Origin: an uncultured Acidaminococcus sp.
Lineage (GTDB): Bacteria; Bacillota; Negativicutes; Acidaminococcales; Acidaminococcaceae
Direction: 5' to 3'
Assembly: GCA_900770265.1 (NCBI GenBank)
Contig: CAAGJR010000214.1
Span: 1-5,962 of the forward strand
Length of the DNA stretch: 5,962 nucleotides
The stretch's first letter is position 1. Each line of letters starts with the position of its first letter. Below are positions 1 through 4,624 of the stretch, one piece after another. The notes beneath the pieces are model-generated. The model did not search any database. It was not told the DNA's origin and saw nothing but the letters and a program-made list of their open reading frames with translations. Made by a program: the position numbers and the translations under genes.

Positions 1-44
1 AGAAACAGATCGTTCCGCCGCTGACGGATGCGTTCAAAGGATAA
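1..44 (+). CDS. C-terminal end of an upstream gene (partial)
   Basis: Frame 3 reads KQIVPPLTDAFKG and then TAA at 42-44, and continues off the left edge. Thirteen residues are too few to name a family. The frame is favoured for two reasons. The other two frames stop at 22-24 or run into the repeat that follows. A heptad repeat begins 6 bases after this stop, which is the same layout seen behind the isocitrate dehydrogenase and symporter genes in this window. A terminator at 114-146 would end this transcript. The coding call is an inference from position and layout. Confidence 0.5.
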   Translation, partial: KQIVPPLTDAFKG

Positions 45-50
45 AGAATG

Positions 51-110
51 AGTGGCTAGTGACTCGCGTGATTATAGTGATTAGTGGCTAGTTGCTGGTG
101 GTTAGTGAAG
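51..110. repeat. Degenerate heptad tandem repeat, AGTGRYT type
   Basis: Seven-base units read agtggct (51-57), agtgact (58-64), agtggct (83-89), agttgct (90-96), ggtggtt (97-103) and agtgaag (104-110). Two 9-base variants ending in gtgatt lie between 65 and 82. The repeat sits between the stop codon at 42-44 and the terminator starting at 114. Two other genes here carry heptad repeats of different sequence in the same position. Confidence 0.7.
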
Positions 111-113
111 GAG

Positions 114-146
114 AGGACCTGTCCCTGTTGGGGCGGGTCCTTTTTG
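114..146 (+). terminator. Intrinsic terminator of the upstream gene
   Basis: Arms 114-125 (aggacctgtccc) and 130-141 (ggggcgggtcct) form a 12-bp stem with two G-U pairs and a 4-base loop, followed by five T from 141. The 5' arm is identical to the arms of the terminators at 1535 and 4034, while the 3' arm has diverged in a way that keeps pairing. Confidence 0.85.
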
Positions 147-206
147 ATATAAGGAAAAATGATGGCAGGCCGGGCTTTTTTACGATTTTTCTTTCCGTTT
201 TCCCTA

Positions 207-215
207 TGCTATGAT
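207..215 (+). promoter_or_regulatory. Likely extended -10 promoter of icd
   Basis: TGCTATGAT at 207-215 is an extended -10 element (TG, one base, then TATGAT at 210-215). No good -35 hexamer lies 17 bases upstream: the position holds only a T-rich stretch at 187-192. That fits an extended -10 promoter. Transcription would start near 222 and give a leader of about 70 bases. Confidence 0.45.
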
Positions 216-292
216 GGATTTGTTGGAAAAGGGCTGCCGTTGTTGGTGTTGGCCCTATGGGAAAATCATAAGTTGTGAGAGGAGACTGTACC

Positions 293-1492
293 ATGGCTGA
301 GAAGATCCAGATGAAGACCCCGCTGGTGGAAATGGACGGAGATGAAATGACCCGTGTCCTGTGGAAGATGATCAAGGATATCCTGATCCTTCCCTATGTG
401 GACCTGAAGACCGAGTACTACGACCTGGGCATGAAACACCGGGACGACACCGATGACCAGGTGACCGTGGATTCCGCCCTGGCCACGAAGAAATACGGTG
501 TGGCCGTGAAATGTGCCACCATCACCGCCAATGCGGCACGGGTGAAGGAATACAATCTGAAGAAGATGTGGCCCAGCCCCAACGGCACCATCCGCGCCAT
601 CCTGGACGGCACTGTGTTCCGGAAACCCATCATGGTGAAGGGCATCCATCCGCTGATCCCCACCTGGGAGAAACCCATCACCATCGCCCGCCATGCCTAC
701 GGCGACATCTACAAGAATACCGAAATCCGGGTGCCGGGCGCCGGTAAGGCCGAACTGCTCTTTACGGACGCGGAAGGCAACGAGACCCGCAAGACCATCA
801 TGGATTTCCAGGGGGCCGGCATCCTGCAGGGCGTGTACAACACCGACGAATCCATCAAGAATTTCGCCCGTTCCTGCTTCAACTACGCCCTGGAACAGAA
901 GGAAGATCTGTGGTTCGCTACGAAGGATACCGTGTCCAAGATCTATGATCATCGGTTCAAGGACATCTTCCAGGAAATGTATGATACGGAATACAAGGAA
1001 AGATTCGAAGCCGCCGGCATCGAATACTTCTACACCCTGATCGACGACGTGGTGGCCCGTGTGGTCCGCTCCAAAGGCGGCATGATCTGGGCCTGCAAGA
1101 ACTACGACGGGGATGTGATGAGCGACATGATGGCCACCGCCTTCGGCAGCCTGGCCATGATGACCTCCGTGCTGGTGAGCCCGGACGGCTGCTACGAATA
1201 CGAAGCGGCCCATGGTACTGTACAGCGCCATTACTATCGCTATCTGAAGGGTGAAAAGACCTCCACGAACCCGGTGGCCACCATCTTTGCCTGGACCGGC
1301 GCCCTGCGCAAACGGGGCCAGCTGGATGACATCCCAGCTCTGGCGGAATTCGCGGACCGGCTGGAAAAAGCCACGATCCAGACCATCGAAGACGGCGTCA
1401 TGACCGGCGACCTGCTGGCCGTCAGCGACCTGCCGGACAAAAAGAAAGTGAACAGCGAAGAGTTCATGGAAGCGATCGCTGAACGGATGTAA
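293..1492 (+). CDS. icd: Isocitrate dehydrogenase, NADP-dependent, eukaryote-like homodimeric class
   Basis: This enzyme oxidatively decarboxylates isocitrate to 2-oxoglutarate with reduction of NADP+, in the cytoplasm. The 399-residue product follows human IDH1 closely from end to end. It begins near VEMDGDEMTR and carries KCATIT (73-78) and SPNGTIR (95-101), which contribute substrate contacts. It also has R110, R133 in ARHAYGD, Y140, K211 as the likely catalytic lysine, D251/D252, and the metal-binding stretch CKNYDGD (268-274). HGTVQRHY (308-315) keeps the R-H pair that contacts the 2'-phosphate in NADP-dependent members, so NADP is the likely cofactor. The length is slightly under the usual 405-415, lost mainly at the C-terminus. 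Start: ATG 293 is preceded by GAGAGGAG (277-284) at an 8-base gap. The GTG at 275 overlaps this ribosome-binding site and is rejected. The gene is monocistronic by appearance, with its own promoter and terminator. In an amino-acid fermenter it would feed 2-oxoglutarate and NADPH to glutamate metabolism (inference). Confidence 0.97.
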   Translation: MAEKIQMKTPLVEMDGDEMTRVLWKMIKDILILPYVDLKTEYYDLGMKHRDDTDDQVTVDSALATKKYGVAVKCATITANAARVKEYNLKKMWPSPNGTIRAILDGTVFRKPIMVKGIHPLIPTWEKPITIARHAYGDIYKNTEIRVPGAGKAELLFTDAEGNETRKTIMDFQGAGILQGVYNTDESIKNFARSCFNYALEQKEDLWFATKDTVSKIYDHRFKDIFQEMYDTEYKERFEAAGIEYFYTLIDDVVARVVRSKGGMIWACKNYDGDVMSDMMATAFGSLAMMTSVLVSPDGCYEYEAAHGTVQRHYYRYLKGEKTSTNPVATIFAWTGALRKRGQLDDIPALAEFADRLEKATIQTIEDGVMTGDLLAVSDLPDKKKVNSEEFMEAIAERM

Positions 1493-1498
1493 AAGACG

Positions 1499-1526
1499 GT
1501 CATACGTCATAGGTCATACGTCATAC
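1499..1526. repeat. Heptad tandem repeat, GTCATAC type
   Basis: Four contiguous 7-base units, gtcatac, gtcatag, gtcatac and gtcatac, start 6 bases after the icd stop and end 8 bases before the terminator stem. This is the cleanest of the three heptad arrays in the window. Confidence 0.9.
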
Positions 1527-1534
1527 GCAAAAGG

Positions 1535-1571
1535 AAAGGACCTGTCCCCAAATCAGGGACAGGTCCTTTTT
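1535..1571 (+). terminator. Intrinsic terminator of icd
   Basis: Arms 1535-1548 and 1556-1569 pair perfectly over 14 bp (core aggacctgtccc / gggacaggtcct) with a 7-base loop, then a T-run to 1571. The A-rich 5' flank becomes a T-rich tail on the other strand. It could therefore also stop transcripts of the convergent minus-strand gene at 1682-1912. Confidence 0.92.
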
Positions 1572-1625
1572 GAAAATGTAAAGGCATCTTAGGATTGAAA
1601 CGGTAAGGCACGACAACAAGGATAT

Positions 1626-1670
1626 CCGCCCTTTTCAAGGGCGGGGGACCATGCGAAAGCATGGTGGTGG
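1626..1670. repeat. Two-hairpin palindromic repeat with GGGCGGGGGACC core
   Basis: The first hairpin is ccgccctt (1626-1633), loop ttc, aagggcgg (1637-1644). The second is accatgc (1648-1654), GNRA loop gaaa, gcatggt (1659-1665). The junction gggcgggggacc (1639-1650) occurs again, identically, at 4636-4647. Neither hairpin is followed by a T-run on either strand, so this is better read as an intergenic palindromic repeat than as a terminator. Confidence 0.6.
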
Positions 1671-1681
1671 GTTCTTGCTGT

Positions 1682-1912
1682 TCAATACGCCCGCTTTCCG
1701 AACACCGGATGCACCGTGGGCTTCAGGGTCAGGCGCTTGGCCAGTTCCACCGCTTCTTTCAGATGCAGATCCGTCCTGCTGCCCGCTTCCTCGAAAATGC
1801 ACACCGGGTCATCGCTTCCGATTTCGCTGCCCGGCATATACAGATACTGGTCGTTTTCCCGGTCACCCAGGATTACGCCAGCTTTCAGTTCTTCTGCCAT
1901 GATGACTGACAT
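1682..1912 (-). CDS. Small hypothetical protein, 76 residues
   Basis: I do not recognise a family. The product begins MSVIMAEELKAGVILGD and ends HPVFGKRAY. It is acidic, has no membrane segment, signal peptide or cysteine cluster, and looks like a small soluble cytoplasmic protein with a short strand-rich N-terminal half and a helix near residues 48-60 (inference from composition). Start: ATG 1912-1910 has an AGGAG site (plus-strand 1919-1923) at a 6-base gap, which favours it over the ATG four codons in. It diverges from hutP, with about 120 bases between the two starts, and converges on icd. The clean ribosome-binding site and full-length open frame support a real gene. The overlapping plus-strand frames lack such sites. 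Confidence 0.65.
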   Translation of the reverse strand: MSVIMAEELKAGVILGDRENDQYLYMPGSEIGSDDPVCIFEEAGSRTDLHLKEAVELAKRLTLKPTVHPVFGKRAY

Positions 1913-1960
1913 GGTTTTCTCCTTTCTTTGTTCCCCTGGAATCCGGTGTTTAGGCCGGTA

Positions 1961-1990
1961 CTGCCAGAAGGGGCCACTTTCTGGTATAAT
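1961..1990 (+). promoter_or_regulatory. hutP promoter with overlapping palindromes
   Basis: TGGTATAAT at 1982-1990 is a perfect extended -10 element. CTGCCA at 1961-1966 is a partial -35 at an 18-base gap. Transcription would start near 1997, and the leader of about 35 bases carries GAAAGGA (2014-2020). Two inverted repeats sit on the promoter: ccagaa (1964-1969) / ttctgg (1979-1984) between the two boxes, and ggtat (1983-1987) / atacc (1992-1996) across the -10. They are operator-like, but no regulator is known. Confidence 0.65.
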
Positions 1991-2031
1991 GATACCATAG
2001 GTTCAGCAAAGTAGAAAGGATGTAACTGTAC

Positions 2032-2460
2032 ATGAACAAACCCATTGCCAGTATCGATGTAGGACGGGCAGCTCTGCGCATGGCGCTGACAGCCACCCGG
2101 GAAGAAGAGGATAGATTGAAGGAACACCTGCGGCAGGAGGGCTATCGGGCCGCTGCGGTGGATTTCGGGGGCGAATTCCTGCCCAGTATCAAGAAAATCG
2201 TGGAACGGGCCGTGGTGGCCTCCGAGCGGCAGAACATCGTCACGGACACCCATGTGGGTGCCGGTACCGTGGCCGGCGCAGCCCATGAAGCCCTGGAACA
2301 GATGATGGCCAAGGCCATCGGGTTCAACGTGGGCGGTAAGATCGGCATCGCCCGGTACGGGGAACACCTTTGTGTGGCCGTGTACATGAGCGTAGGTGTT
2401 TTAAATCTGAACGAACTGGGTGTGGGCCTGGCACACCGCAGCCTGGCCGGCATCGATTGA
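2032..2460 (+). CDS. hutP: HutP family RNA-binding protein
   Basis: HutP proteins are hexameric RNA-binding antiterminators. In Bacillus subtilis HutP binds NAG triplets at a terminator ahead of the histidine-utilisation genes when L-histidine and a divalent metal are present. The 142-residue product matches the family in length and layout. It has an N-terminal helix rich in E/R (22-35), a central block around residues 72-92 (DTHVGAGTVAGAAHEALEQ), and the C-terminal signature VAVYMSVGVLNLNELGVGLAH (115-135), which corresponds to the family's conserved ending in GVGINH. H135 matches a conserved histidine. The central histidines H74 and H85 are spaced differently from the HxxxH pair I recall in B. 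subtilis HutP, so the ligand or metal site may differ. ATG 2032 lies 11 bases after GAAAGGA. No hut genes are nearby. The next gene is a symporter with its own promoter, so the RNA target is unknown. Confidence 0.85.
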   Translation: MNKPIASIDVGRAALRMALTATREEEDRLKEHLRQEGYRAAAVDFGGEFLPSIKKIVERAVVASERQNIVTDTHVGAGTVAGAAHEALEQMMAKAIGFNVGGKIGIARYGEHLCVAVYMSVGVLNLNELGVGLAHRSLAGID

Positions 2461-2480
2461 AAAAGTTTAGGCAATCCTGA

Positions 2481-2508
2481 AAATCCGCCCCTGTGGCGGA
2501 TTTTTTTC
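2481..2508 (+). terminator. Intrinsic terminator of hutP
   Basis: Perfect 10-bp stem aaaatccgcc (2481-2490) / ggcggatttt (2496-2505), 5-base loop cctgt, and a T-run from 2502 to 2508. It separates hutP from the symporter gene and makes the two independent transcripts. Confidence 0.92.
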
Positions 2509-2540
2509 TTCAGCCTATGACTAAATTTCCTGTACTCTAC

Positions 2541-2569
2541 TAGGAATTATTTGCAAAATGCGATATAAT
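2541..2569 (+). promoter_or_regulatory. Likely promoter of the TcyP-like gene
   Basis: TATAAT at 2564-2569 is a consensus -10. The hexamer 17 bases upstream, taggaa (2541-2546), matches a -35 poorly (3 of 6). Transcription would start near 2576, leaving a leader of about 35 bases, too short for a riboswitch. No NAG-triplet array of the kind HutP binds is evident here. Confidence 0.55.
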
Positions 2570-2610
2570 AATGCCCATACACATTTCAGCAAAGGAGTTT
2601 GGAATCATTT

Positions 2611-3993
2611 ATGCAAAGTCAATTCTTCACCTCGTTCCTGATGATCAGCGACTGGCGGACCGTACTGTTTCTGGCGGTGCTGGCCGTGATCTTCTTTGGC
2701 ATCCATGTGCTGTATCACAAACAGCACAAAAGCTTCTCCCTGGTGGTGGTCATCGGCATGGTGGCTGGTGCGCTGCTGGGCCTGGCCATGCAGGCCATGG
2801 CCGGGTTCCCTGCTGACCCCACGAAGACCGTGTTCATCAAGGAGACCACCAACTGGCTGCAGCTGTTCGGCGGCGGCTACATCGACCTGATCAAGATGAT
2901 CGTCATCCCGCTGGTCATCGTGTCCATCGCCCATGTGGTGATCAACCTGGAAAAGGGCAAATCCATGAGCCGGCTGGTGAAGCGGACCCTGGTGGTGACC
3001 CTGTTCATGACCGCCGTTTCTGCGGCCATCGGCCTGGCCTTTGGCGTGCTGTTCAACGTGGGCGGAATCGCTGCCAGTGGTACGGCTGTGGCGAAAGCCA
3101 AGACCGTGACCAGTGTGGCGTCCACCCTGCGGGCCCTGATCCCCGGCAACCTGGTGCAGTCCATGGTGAAGAACAACATCATCGGCATGGTCATCTTCGC
3201 CGCCTTCCTGGGCCGGGCCATCTGGTGGATGAAGGAAGATGCCAAAGACCAGGAGACGTTCCTGCATAACCTGATCGACGGATCCCACAAGGCCATGATG
3301 AACATGACCGACCTGATCCTGGACTATATGCCCTGGGCTGTAGTGGCCCTGCTGGCCAATACCATCGCCCAGAAGGGCCTGGCCAGCATCCTGGATGTGG
3401 GCACGTTCATCGTGGCCCTGTATGTGGCCCTGGCCGTGCAGTTCCTGATCCAGCTGGCCGCTTTGTCCTTCCATGGCCTGTCCCCGGTGCACTATCTGAA
3501 AAAGAGTGTGGCCCTGCTGATCCTGGCCTTTACGTCCCGGTCCAGCGCCGGTTGCCTGCCCGTCACCGTGGAAACCCTGACGAAGAAGCTGGGCGTGGAT
3601 TCCGGTACCGCCAACTTCGTGGCCGGGTTCGGTACCACGGCCGGCATGCAGGGCTGCGCCGGTGTGTTCCCGGCCATGCTGATCGTCTATGTGTGCCATC
3701 TGACCGGTACGCCTCTTGATGCATCCATGATCATCATGAGCATCATCGTGGTGACCATCGGCTCCCTGGGCATCGCCGGCATCCCCGGCACCGCCACCAT
3801 GAGTGCCTCCGTCAGCCTGTCCGGCGTAGGTATGGCCTCCGCCTTCAGCCTGATCGGGCCCATCCTGGCCATCGACCCGCTCATCGACATGATGCGGACC
3901 ATGATCAACGTGGCCGGCAGCGTGACCAATGCCCTGATGGTGGACCGCCAGCTGGGCAGCCTGGATGTGGAAAAGTACAAGGAAGAAGCATAA
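2611..3993 (+). CDS. tcyP: TcyP-like symporter (dicarboxylate/amino acid:cation symporter family)
   Basis: This is an inner-membrane secondary transporter of the DAACS family that carries an acidic amino acid, dicarboxylate or cystine with cations. The 460-residue length and several blocks match B. subtilis TcyP (L-cystine uptake) better than GltP. These are GYIDLIKMIVIPLVIVSI (89-106), FTSRSSAG (307-314) in the first re-entrant hairpin, GCAGVFPAML (348-357), GIAGIPGTAT (387-396) in the second hairpin, and DPLIDMMRTMINVAGS (422-437). In the last block R429 and N433 are kept, but the aspartate that binds the substrate amino group in glutamate/aspartate carriers is S437. That also points away from aspartate and toward the TcyP branch. 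Eight membrane helices plus two hairpins are expected. Start: ATG 2611 follows AAAGGAG (2591-2597) at a long 13-base gap. The in-frame TTG at 2599 is too close to that site. It has its own promoter and terminator. The substrate is inferred. Confidence 0.9.
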   Translation: MQSQFFTSFLMISDWRTVLFLAVLAVIFFGIHVLYHKQHKSFSLVVVIGMVAGALLGLAMQAMAGFPADPTKTVFIKETTNWLQLFGGGYIDLIKMIVIPLVIVSIAHVVINLEKGKSMSRLVKRTLVVTLFMTAVSAAIGLAFGVLFNVGGIAASGTAVAKAKTVTSVASTLRALIPGNLVQSMVKNNIIGMVIFAAFLGRAIWWMKEDAKDQETFLHNLIDGSHKAMMNMTDLILDYMPWAVVALLANTIAQKGLASILDVGTFIVALYVALAVQFLIQLAALSFHGLSPVHYLKKSVALLILAFTSRSSAGCLPVTVETLTKKLGVDSGTANFVAGFGTTAGMQGCAGVFPAMLIVYVCHLTGTPLDASMIIMSIIVVTIGSLGIAGIPGTATMSASVSLSGVGMASAFSLIGPILAIDPLIDMMRTMINVAGSVTNALMVDRQLGSLDVEKYKEEA

Positions 3994-4002
3994 TGAAACC
4001 AC

Positions 4003-4030
4003 GGGCCATGAGCCGTAAGCCATGGGCCGA
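4003..4030. repeat. Heptad tandem repeat, RRGCCRT type
   Basis: Four contiguous 7-base units, gggccat, gagccgt, aagccat and gggccga, begin 9 bases after the symporter stop and end 3 bases before the terminator stem. The unit shares no sequence with the arrays at 51 and 1499 but has the same period and position. Confidence 0.8.
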
Positions 4031-4033
4031 AGG

Positions 4034-4066
4034 AAAGGACCTGTCCCGAGTGTGACGGGTCCTTTT
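4034..4066 (+). terminator. Intrinsic terminator of the TcyP-like gene
   Basis: Arms 4034-4045 (aaaggacctgtc) and 4054-4065 (gacgggtccttt) pair over 12 bp with one G-U, with an 8-base loop and four T ending at 4066. Its 5' arm is the same as in the terminators at 114 and 1535. Confidence 0.85.
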
Positions 4067-4069
4067 ATC

Positions 4070-4097
4070 GTAGGGGCGGTTCGGCGACCCGCCCGCC
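4070..4097 (+). repeat. GTAGGGG...CCCGCCC palindromic repeat, copy 1
   Basis: GTAGGGG at 4070-4076, an 11-base core containing ggttcggcgacc, then CCCGCCC at 4088-4094. It is the least symmetric of the five copies, but the same flanks are present in the same order. Confidence 0.6.
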
Positions 4098-4161
4098 ACA
4101 CCATATGTACGGGTGCAGCGATACCAATCGATTTCCATCGAAAACCATCCGGCGAGCATCC

Positions 4162-4238
4162 GTAGGGGCTTACCAGCGGTAAGCCCGCCCCCGGACACCG
4201 ATGGTGCGGCCGTAACGCCGTGAGAATTCGACAGCAAC
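4162..4238 (+). repeat. GTAGGGG...CCCGCCC palindromic repeat, copy 2, with tail hairpin
   Basis: GTAGGGG (4162-4168), stem CTTACC (4169-4174), loop AGC, stem GGTAAG (4178-4183), CCCGCCCC (4184-4191). The tail to 4238 contains ggtgcggccgtaacgccgtg, with CGGC (4207-4210) facing GCCG (4217-4220), then agaattcgacagcaacg. The tail is recognisably the same as the one behind copy 4, so the unit is a composite of about 75-85 bases. Confidence 0.75.
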
Positions 4239-4249
4239 GTTTGAATCTC

Positions 4250-4278
4250 TGGTCACTCAATATAAAACATGGTATAAT
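4250..4278 (+). promoter_or_regulatory. Promoter of the predicted antisense RNA
   Basis: TGGTCA (4250-4255), a 17-base spacer, and the consensus -10 TATAAT (4273-4278). Transcription would start at about 4285, exactly at the left end of the 12-base inverted repeat described below. Confidence 0.65.
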
Positions 4279-4284
4279 AAATAA

Positions 4285-4371
4285 AAAGGTGTTGTCCGGC
4301 AACGGTCAGCCCCAAATGCTTTATCAGTGATTAACCGCAAACCTTGGGGAAGGGGCGGTTAATCTTTTTTT
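4285..4371 (+). ncRNA. Predicted antisense RNA (type I antitoxin), about 87 bases
   Basis: A transcript from the promoter at 4250-4278 would end at a strong intrinsic terminator. Its stem is gattaaccgc (4329-4338) / gcggttaatc (4355-4364), capped by an inner hairpin cctt-gggg-aagg (4342-4353) and followed by seven T (4365-4371). No open frame with a ribosome-binding site lies in it. It is fully complementary to the 3' part of the minus-strand toxin message, covering the stop codon and the last codons. That is the overlap used by Firmicute type I systems such as txpA/RatA and bsrG/SR4. The structure is seen in the sequence. The antitoxin role is inferred. Confidence 0.7.
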
Positions 4372-4424
4372 ATGAGGATCAGGAGAATGATCAGCAACAA
4401 CAGTGTTACGTTGAATTCATCCAT
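4359..4424 (-). CDS. Predicted type I toxin peptide, 21 residues
   Basis: ATG 4424-4422 opens a 21-codon frame ending in TAA at 4361-4359. The peptide begins MDEFNVT, has an unbroken run of L and I from residue 8 to 18, and ends KKD. It is a single short membrane span with an acidic N-terminus and a basic tail, the usual form of small membrane-acting toxins of type I systems in Firmicutes. It is too short for ordinary gene callers. A purine-rich GGGGTGAGG precedes the ATG by 3 bases, and part of it is held in a hairpin (4433-4446). The gene has a good promoter at 4487-4515 and is overlapped at its 3' end by a converging, self-terminating RNA. That combination is what identifies it. No homologue was searched, and toxicity is inferred. 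Confidence 0.65.
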   Translation of the reverse strand: MDEFNVTLLLLIILLILIKKD

Positions 4425-4432
4425 GGGCCTCA

Positions 4433-4446
4433 CCCCATTCCTGGGG
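4433..4446 (-). promoter_or_regulatory. Leader hairpin sequestering the toxin ribosome-binding site
   Basis: In the minus-strand message CCCCA pairs with TGGGG around a GGAA loop (GNRA type). The 3' arm is part of the only purine-rich stretch before the toxin ATG, so pairing would hide the ribosome-binding site. Such leader structures are typical of type I toxin mRNAs. The effect on translation is inferred. Confidence 0.5.
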
Positions 4447-4486
4447 CAAGATTTAACCGCCTACCGTGTAGACAACACCTTTGGTG

Positions 4487-4515
4487 AGTATAGCATATAG
4501 GAATGACAAAGACAA
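4487..4515 (-). promoter_or_regulatory. Promoter of the toxin mRNA
   Basis: On the minus strand: TTGTCT (4515-4510), a 17-base spacer, then TATACT (4492-4487) preceded by TGC, giving an extended -10. Transcription would start at about 4481, on the AAAGGTG of the inverted repeat, and produce a leader of about 57 bases before the toxin ATG. Confidence 0.7.
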
Positions 4516-4624
4516 TTATTTTACAGAAAAGTGCGAAAAAAAAAGAGAAGATAGAGCATGCAAAACCGGGGTGTAGGATATGTTAAAGCGCGTTATTTGC
4601 CAGAGCTGCAGGCCAGAAAAGTCA
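4516..4624. other. Intergenic stretch without a recognised feature
   Basis: An A-rich segment upstream of the toxin promoter, including nine consecutive A near 4540, followed by mixed sequence. Minus-strand open frames across this region and the repeats to the right have no ribosome-binding site and simply translate the repeats. I see no supportable gene. Confidence 0.4.

Larger units (their letters stand above)
4285..4482. repeat. 12-base inverted repeat bracketing the toxin locus
   Basis: aaaggtgttgtc at 4285-4296 is the exact reverse complement of gacaacaccttt at 4471-4482. Both predicted start sites fall on the outer ends of the arms, so the toxin mRNA and the antisense RNA begin with the same bases. 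In the toxin mRNA the 5' end can also pair with the 3' end over these 12 bases, a fold-back reminiscent of hok-type mRNAs. Confidence 0.8.

Noticed and set aside
266..1510. Long minus-strand open frame opposite icd (414 codons)
   Set aside because: It is a shadow of the GC-biased icd gene. It is histidine- and glycine-rich without family features, and icd on the plus strand is unambiguous.
1499..1526. Heptad arrays considered as a CRISPR array
   Set aside because: The units are 7 bases and contiguous with no spacers, and no cas genes are present.
1885..2367. Minus-strand frame of 160 codons opposite hutP
   Set aside because: It overlaps a clear HutP-family gene, its promoter and the start of the 76-residue gene, and has no ribosome-binding site of its own.
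2461..2610. Possible riboswitch or HutP target ahead of the symporter
   Set aside because: The leader after the -10 is only about 35 bases. The only strong hairpin is the hutP terminator, upstream of the symporter promoter, and no regular NAG array was found.
2605..4302. Minus-strand open frame of 565 codons opposite the symporter
   Set aside because: Its composition (H, G, Q, D) is the mirror of a membrane-protein gene with G/C third positions. It runs through a terminator and repeats and has no start signal.
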